Source of the DNA: a bacterium
GTDB lineage: Bacteria > Armatimonadota > HRBIN16
DNA length: 8,176 nucleotides
Direction: 5' to 3'
Assembly: GCA_025057335.1 (NCBI GenBank)
Contig: JANWXG010000107.1
Location: 1 to 8,176 of the forward strand
Each line of letters opens with the position of its first letter. Position 1 is the stretch's first letter. Made by a program: the position numbers and the translations under genes. The notes under the pieces are model-generated. The model searched no databases. It was not told the origin of the DNA and saw only the letters and a list, made by a program, of their open reading frames with translations. Shown in pieces: positions 4,469 to 8,176 of the stretch.

Positions 4469-7400
4469 ATGCATTATCACGGATTACCCCAACCCGAAGG
4501 ACTGTACCACCCTGCGTATGAACACGACGCCTGTGGCGTGGGCTTCGTGGTGAATATAAAGGGGAAAAAGTCTCACGATATCGTACGGCAAGGCATCCAG
4601 ATTCTGGAGAACCTGGTGCATCGCGGCGCGGCGGGCAGCGACCCCGAAACGGGCGACGGCGCGGGCGTGCTTATCCAGATACCCCACAGGTTCTTCCTGC
4701 GCGTGCGCGAGGGCAACCTGCCTCCAGAGGGACACTACGGTGTGGGAATGGTCTTCCTGCCGCGCGACCGCGACGACCGCGAGCTGTGCGAGGCGGTCAT
4801 CGAGCGAGTGACCAAAGAGGAGGGACAGGTCTTCCTCGGCTGGCGCGACGTACCTGTCGACAATACCGTTATTGGCACCGCCTCTCGCGCGGTAGAACCC
4901 GTCATTAGGCAGTTCTTCATCGGACGGGCGAAGGAGCTGCCTGACCAGGAAGCTTTTGAGCGCAAGCTGTTTGTCATTCGCAAGGTTATCGAGAACCGTG
5001 TGGAGCGCCTTCATCTGAAACAGCCAGAGTATTTCTACATCTGCAGTTTGTCTTCTCGTACAGTCGTATACAAGGGGCTGTTGTTAGCGCATCAGATCAG
5101 CGGCTTCTACCTCGACCTGGCGGAACCCGACGTAGAGACCGCCCTCGCGCTGGTGCACCAGCGGTTCAGCACGAACACCTTCCCCACCTGGCCGCTGGCA
5201 CACCCCTACCGCATGATTGCACACAACGGCGAGATTAACACCCTGCGCGGCAACCGCAACTGGATGCGCGCCCGCGAGGCGCAGCTGCGCTCGCCCCTGT
5301 TCGGCGACGACGTGAAGAAGCTCACCCCGCTGGTCACCGAGACGGGCAGCGACTCTGCCACGCTAGACAACGCGCTAGAGCTGCTGGTGCGCGGCGGACG
5401 TAGCCTCGCCCACGCCATGCTCATGCTCATTCCCGAAGCGTGGGGCAACCACCAGTTCATGGACGAAGACCGCAAAGCCTTCTACGAATACCATGCCTGC
5501 ATCATGGAGCCGTGGGATGGTCCCGCCGCCGTTGCCTTCACCGACGGGCGACAAATCGGTGCGATGCTCGACCGCAACGGTTTGCGCCCCGCCCGTTATC
5601 TAGTTACCAAGGACGATCTGGTGGTGATGGCGTCGGAGACAGGCGTGCTGGATATCCCCGACGAGAACATCCGCTCCAAGTGGCGGCTGCAACCAGGCAA
5701 AATCTTCCTGGTGGACACTGAAGAGGGGCGCATCATCGACGATGAAGAGGTCAAAGACCGAATTGTCCATCAGAAGCCCTATCGCCAGTGGCTCCTCGAA
5801 AACCGCATCGAGCTGGGTAAGTTACCCGACCCGCCGCACGTCTACCTGCCCCATCACGAGACCATCCTCGAGCGGCAGAAGGCGTTCGGCTACACGCTGG
5901 AAGACCTGAACATGATTCTCGCCCCGATGGCGATCGACGGTGAGGAGCCCGTTGGGTCGATGGGTAACGATACGCCTATTGCGGTACTCTCGCAGCGACC
6001 GCAGCTGCTCTACAACTACTTCAAGCAGCTCTTCGCGCAGGTCACCAACCCACCCATCGATCACATCCGCGAAGAGATTGTGATGTCGCTGGCGGACTAT
6101 ATCGGCAAAGACGGCAGCCTGCTGGAGGAGACGCCCGAACACTGTCGCCAGCTGCGCATCGAGACGCCCATCCTGACCAACGTGGAGCTGGAGAAGCTGC
6201 GCCACATCGACGTAAAGGGCTTCCGCGCACGCACCCTGTACATGCTGTTTGACCCCGACGCGGGCGCAGCGGGCATGGAAGCGGCGCTGACTCACCTCTG
6301 CAAGGAGGCGAGCCGTGCGGTTGCTGAAGGCATCAGCATCATCATCCTGTCGGATAGAGGCGTGGACCGACACCACGCGCCCATCCCCGCCCTGCTGGCG
6401 ACCTCAGCGGTACACCACCATCTTATCCGCGAGGGCACGCGCACCGCAGTCGGGCTGGTAGTGGAGTCGGGCGAGCCGCGCGAAGTGCACCATTTCGCTC
6501 TGCTCATCGGCTACGGCGCAAGCGCCGTCAACCCCTACCTGGTGTTCGAGACGCTTGCTGACATGAAGCGTGAGGGCATGTTGCCCGAGGAGCTCTCCTA
6601 CGAGCAGGCTTGCAAGAACTTCATCAAGTCTATCAACAAGGGCTTGCTCAAAACCATGTCAAAGATGGGCATCTCCACGCTGCAGAGCTACCGGGGCGCA
6701 CAGATTTTCGAAGCCATCGGACTGCACGAGGAGGTTATCGATAAGTATTTCACGCACACCGCCTCGCGCATCAGCGGCGTGAAGCTGGACGTTATCGCCG
6801 AGGAGACGCTGGCGAGGCACCGATTCGCCTACCCGCCCGCGCATGTGCCGGAGAACCTGGACCTAGACCCCGGCGGCTGGTACAAGTGGCGGCGCGGTGG
6901 CGAGTTCCACCAGATGAACCCTGACGTTATCGCCAAGCTGCAACACGCCGTGCGCACGGGCGACTACCGCATCTACAAAGAGTACTCGGCACTGGTCAAC
7001 CAGCAGTATGAGCAGCTGGCGATGCTGCGCGGGCTGTTCAAGTTTAAGAAGGGCAACCCCGTTCCTATCGAGGAGGTGGAGCCCGTCAGCGAGATTGTCA
7101 AGCGGTTCGCGACGGGCGCAATGTCACTCGGCTCCATCAGCAAAGAGGCGCACGAGACGCTCGCCATCGCGATGAACCGTCTGGGCGGCAAGAGCAACAC
7201 GGGCGAGGGGGGCGAAGACCCTGAGCGCTATATCCCCCTGCCCAACGGCGACAGTAAGCGCAGCGCCATCAAGCAGGTCGCCTCCGCCCGCTTCGGCGTT
7301 ACCACGCACTACCTGGTGAACGCCGACGAACTGCAGATTAAGATGGCGCAGGGGGCGAAACCAGGCGAGGGTGGGCAGCTGCCCGGTCACAAGGTGAGCA

Positions 7401-8176
7401 AGTACATCGCCAAGGTGCGCCACTCTACTCCAGGCGTCACGCTCATCTCGCCGCCACCACACCACGACATCTACTCCATCGAAGACCTGGCGCAGCTCAT
7501 CTTCGACCTGAAGAACGTGAACCCGCAGGCGCGCATCTCTGTGAAGCTGGTGGCGGAAGTGGGCGTCGGCACGATCGCCGCTGGAGTCGCCAAAGCGCAT
7601 GCCGACCATATCCTCATCAGCGGCTTCGAGGGAGGCACGGGCGCGTCGCCCCTCTCCTCCATCAAGCATGCGGGCATCCCCTGGGAGCTGGGCATCGCCG
7701 AGACTCAGCAGGTGCTGGTGAAGAACGGCTTGCGCGGGCGCGTGGTGCTGCAGACCGATGGACAACTGAAGACGGGGCGCGATGTGGTGATTGCCGCCTT
7801 GCTGGGCGCGGAGGAGTTCGGCTTCTCCAGCGCGGCTCTGGTGGCGCTGGGCTGCATCATGATGCGCGTGTGCCATCTCAACACTTGCCCTGTCGGTATC
7901 GCCACGCAAGACCCCATCCTGCGCGAGCGGTTCGCAGGTAAGCCCGAACATGTGGTCAACTTCTTCACCTTCGTGGCACAAGAGGTGCGCGAAATCATGG
8001 CGGAGCTAGGCTTCCGCAAGTTCGACGAGATGGTCGGTCGGGTGGACATGCTGGAGGTTCGCGAGGCAGTAGACCACTGGAAAGCGAAGGGTGTAGATGT
8101 GAGCCTGCTCCTGCAAATGCCTGATGTGCCCCCGGGCACGCCCCTGCGCTGCGTGGAGAAGCAGGATCACGGTTTA
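4469..8176 (+). CDS. gltB: Glutamate synthase large (alpha) subunit, partial at 3' end
   Basis: Converts glutamine plus 2-oxoglutarate to two glutamates using reducing power, in the cytoplasm. The frame is open for 1236 codons and runs off the window; the family is about 1500 aa, so the C-terminal GXGXG domain is missing. Cys22 (EHDACGVGF) is the N-terminal nucleophile of the class II glutaminase, exposed by removing a 21-residue propeptide. The glutaminase domain follows (QRFSTNTFPTWPLAHPY at 231-247, HNGEIN at 252-257), then the central domain from about 475. The FMN synthase domain has GAMSLGSIS (883-891), GKSNTGEGGE (907-916) and QGAKPGEGG (961-969). Cys1129, Cys1135 and Cys1140 (C-x5-C-x4-C) bind the 3Fe-4S cluster. 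After GEGGEDPERY only a short NGDSKRSAIKQ link is present, without the ferredoxin-dependent loop, so an NADPH-type enzyme needing GltD is likely. The ATG fits family N-termini; AGGAG at 4452-4456 is 12 nt away, somewhat far. Confidence 0.97.
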   Translation, partial: MHYHGLPQPEGLYHPAYEHDACGVGFVVNIKGKKSHDIVRQGIQILENLVHRGAAGSDPETGDGAGVLIQIPHRFFLRVREGNLPPEGHYGVGMVFLPRDRDDRELCEAVIERVTKEEGQVFLGWRDVPVDNTVIGTASRAVEPVIRQFFIGRAKELPDQEAFERKLFVIRKVIENRVERLHLKQPEYFYICSLSSRTVVYKGLLLAHQISGFYLDLAEPDVETALALVHQRFSTNTFPTWPLAHPYRMIAHNGEINTLRGNRNWMRAREAQLRSPLFGDDVKKLTPLVTETGSDSATLDNALELLVRGGRSLAHAMLMLIPEAWGNHQFMDEDRKAFYEYHACIMEPWDGPAAVAFTDGRQIGAMLDRNGLRPARYLVTKDDLVVMASETGVLDIPDENIRSKWRLQPGKIFLVDTEEGRIIDDEEVKDRIVHQKPYRQWLLENRIELGKLPDPPHVYLPHHETILERQKAFGYTLEDLNMILAPMAIDGEEPVGSMGNDTPIAVLSQRPQLLYNYFKQLFAQVTNPPIDHIREEIVMSLADYIGKDGSLLEETPEHCRQLRIETPILTNVELEKLRHIDVKGFRARTLYMLFDPDAGAAGMEAALTHLCKEASRAVAEGISIIILSDRGVDRHHAPIPALLATSAVHHHLIREGTRTAVGLVVESGEPREVHHFALLIGYGASAVNPYLVFETLADMKREGMLPEELSYEQACKNFIKSINKGLLKTMSKMGISTLQSYRGAQIFEAIGLHEEVIDKYFTHTASRISGVKLDVIAEETLARHRFAYPPAHVPENLDLDPGGWYKWRRGGEFHQMNPDVIAKLQHAVRTGDYRIYKEYSALVNQQYEQLAMLRGLFKFKKGNPVPIEEVEPVSEIVKRFATGAMSLGSISKEAHETLAIAMNRLGGKSNTGEGGEDPERYIPLPNGDSKRSAIKQVASARFGVTTHYLVNADELQIKMAQGAKPGEGGQLPGHKVSKYIAKVRHSTPGVTLISPPPHHDIYSIEDLAQLIFDLKNVNPQARISVKLVAEVGVGTIAAGVAKAHADHILISGFEGGTGASPLSSIKHAGIPWELGIAETQQVLVKNGLRGRVVLQTDGQLKTGRDVVIAALLGAEEFGFSSAALVALGCIMMRVCHLNTCPVGIATQDPILRERFAGKPEHVVNFFTFVAQEVREIMAELGFRKFDEMVGRVDMLEVREAVDHWKAKGVDVSLLLQMPDVPPGTPLRCVEKQDHGL

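Noticed and set aside
4053..4480. Open frames across the gltB upstream region on both strands
   Set aside because: Composition and peptide content look non-coding, and they cross the candidate promoter and leader hairpin.
5822..6376. Minus-strand open frame of 184 codons, and a similar one at 4484-5014
   Set aside because: Both are antisense to gltB and encode no recognisable protein.
7124..7981. Long minus-strand open frame (285 codons)
   Set aside because: Lies entirely opposite gltB, which has every catalytic motif; typical antisense openness of high-G+C coding DNA, with no start signal.
1..8176. CRISPR array, insertion sequence or prophage
   Set aside because: No regularly spaced repeats, transposase or phage protein motifs were seen on either strand.

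Overview
This is bacterial DNA of moderately high G+C with dense coding and short hairpin-rich intergenic spacers. The style fits Armatimonadota or Chloroflexota-type genomes: a secreted copper-amine-oxidase-N-like stalk protein, a SDH_sah/ClpP-class protease, and dispersed repeats built on 'TCATTCTGAGCG...GAAGAATCTC'. No gene here fixes the phylum, so this assignment is weak.

Layout. Positions 1-102 hold the end of a dispersed palindromic repeat. Positions 237-3015 hold a tightly packed minus-strand cassette. In transcription order it is: a 67-aa unknown protein with a very strong ribosome binding site; a SDH_sah (SppA/ClpP-class) serine protease; and a class-beta N6/N4 DNA methyltransferase whose C-terminus carries an Mrr-like PD-(D/E)XK nuclease domain. 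The methyltransferase-nuclease is broken by a frameshift in an A5 run (978-982 on the plus strand). Adding one A restores an uninterrupted 544-aa protein reading ...KKESLGYPTQKP.... Positions 3016-3380 are intergenic, with a candidate promoter for the cassette and several palindromes. Positions 3381-4031 encode a secreted 216-aa stalk-type protein on the minus strand. Positions 4032-4468 are a divergent intergenic region with a perfect hairpin, a tRNA-3'-end-like fragment, a sigma70-like promoter and a long structured leader. From 4469 to the window edge, on the plus strand, runs the first 1236 codons of gltB, the large subunit of glutamate synthase. Its FMN domain lacks the ferredoxin-type loop, so it is probably the NADPH-dependent type that needs a GltD partner.

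How the genes relate. gltB is core nitrogen assimilation and looks intact. The minus-strand cassette looks like an accessory, defence-type module. Its start/stop spacing suggests one transcript with translational coupling: a 29-nt overlap at the first junction and a 1-nt gap at the second. The small protein and the protease are not standard restriction-modification components, so the three-gene combination is the most interesting possibility in the window. The frameshift means the restriction-modification enzyme may be dead, phase-variable, split in two, or simply mis-sequenced.
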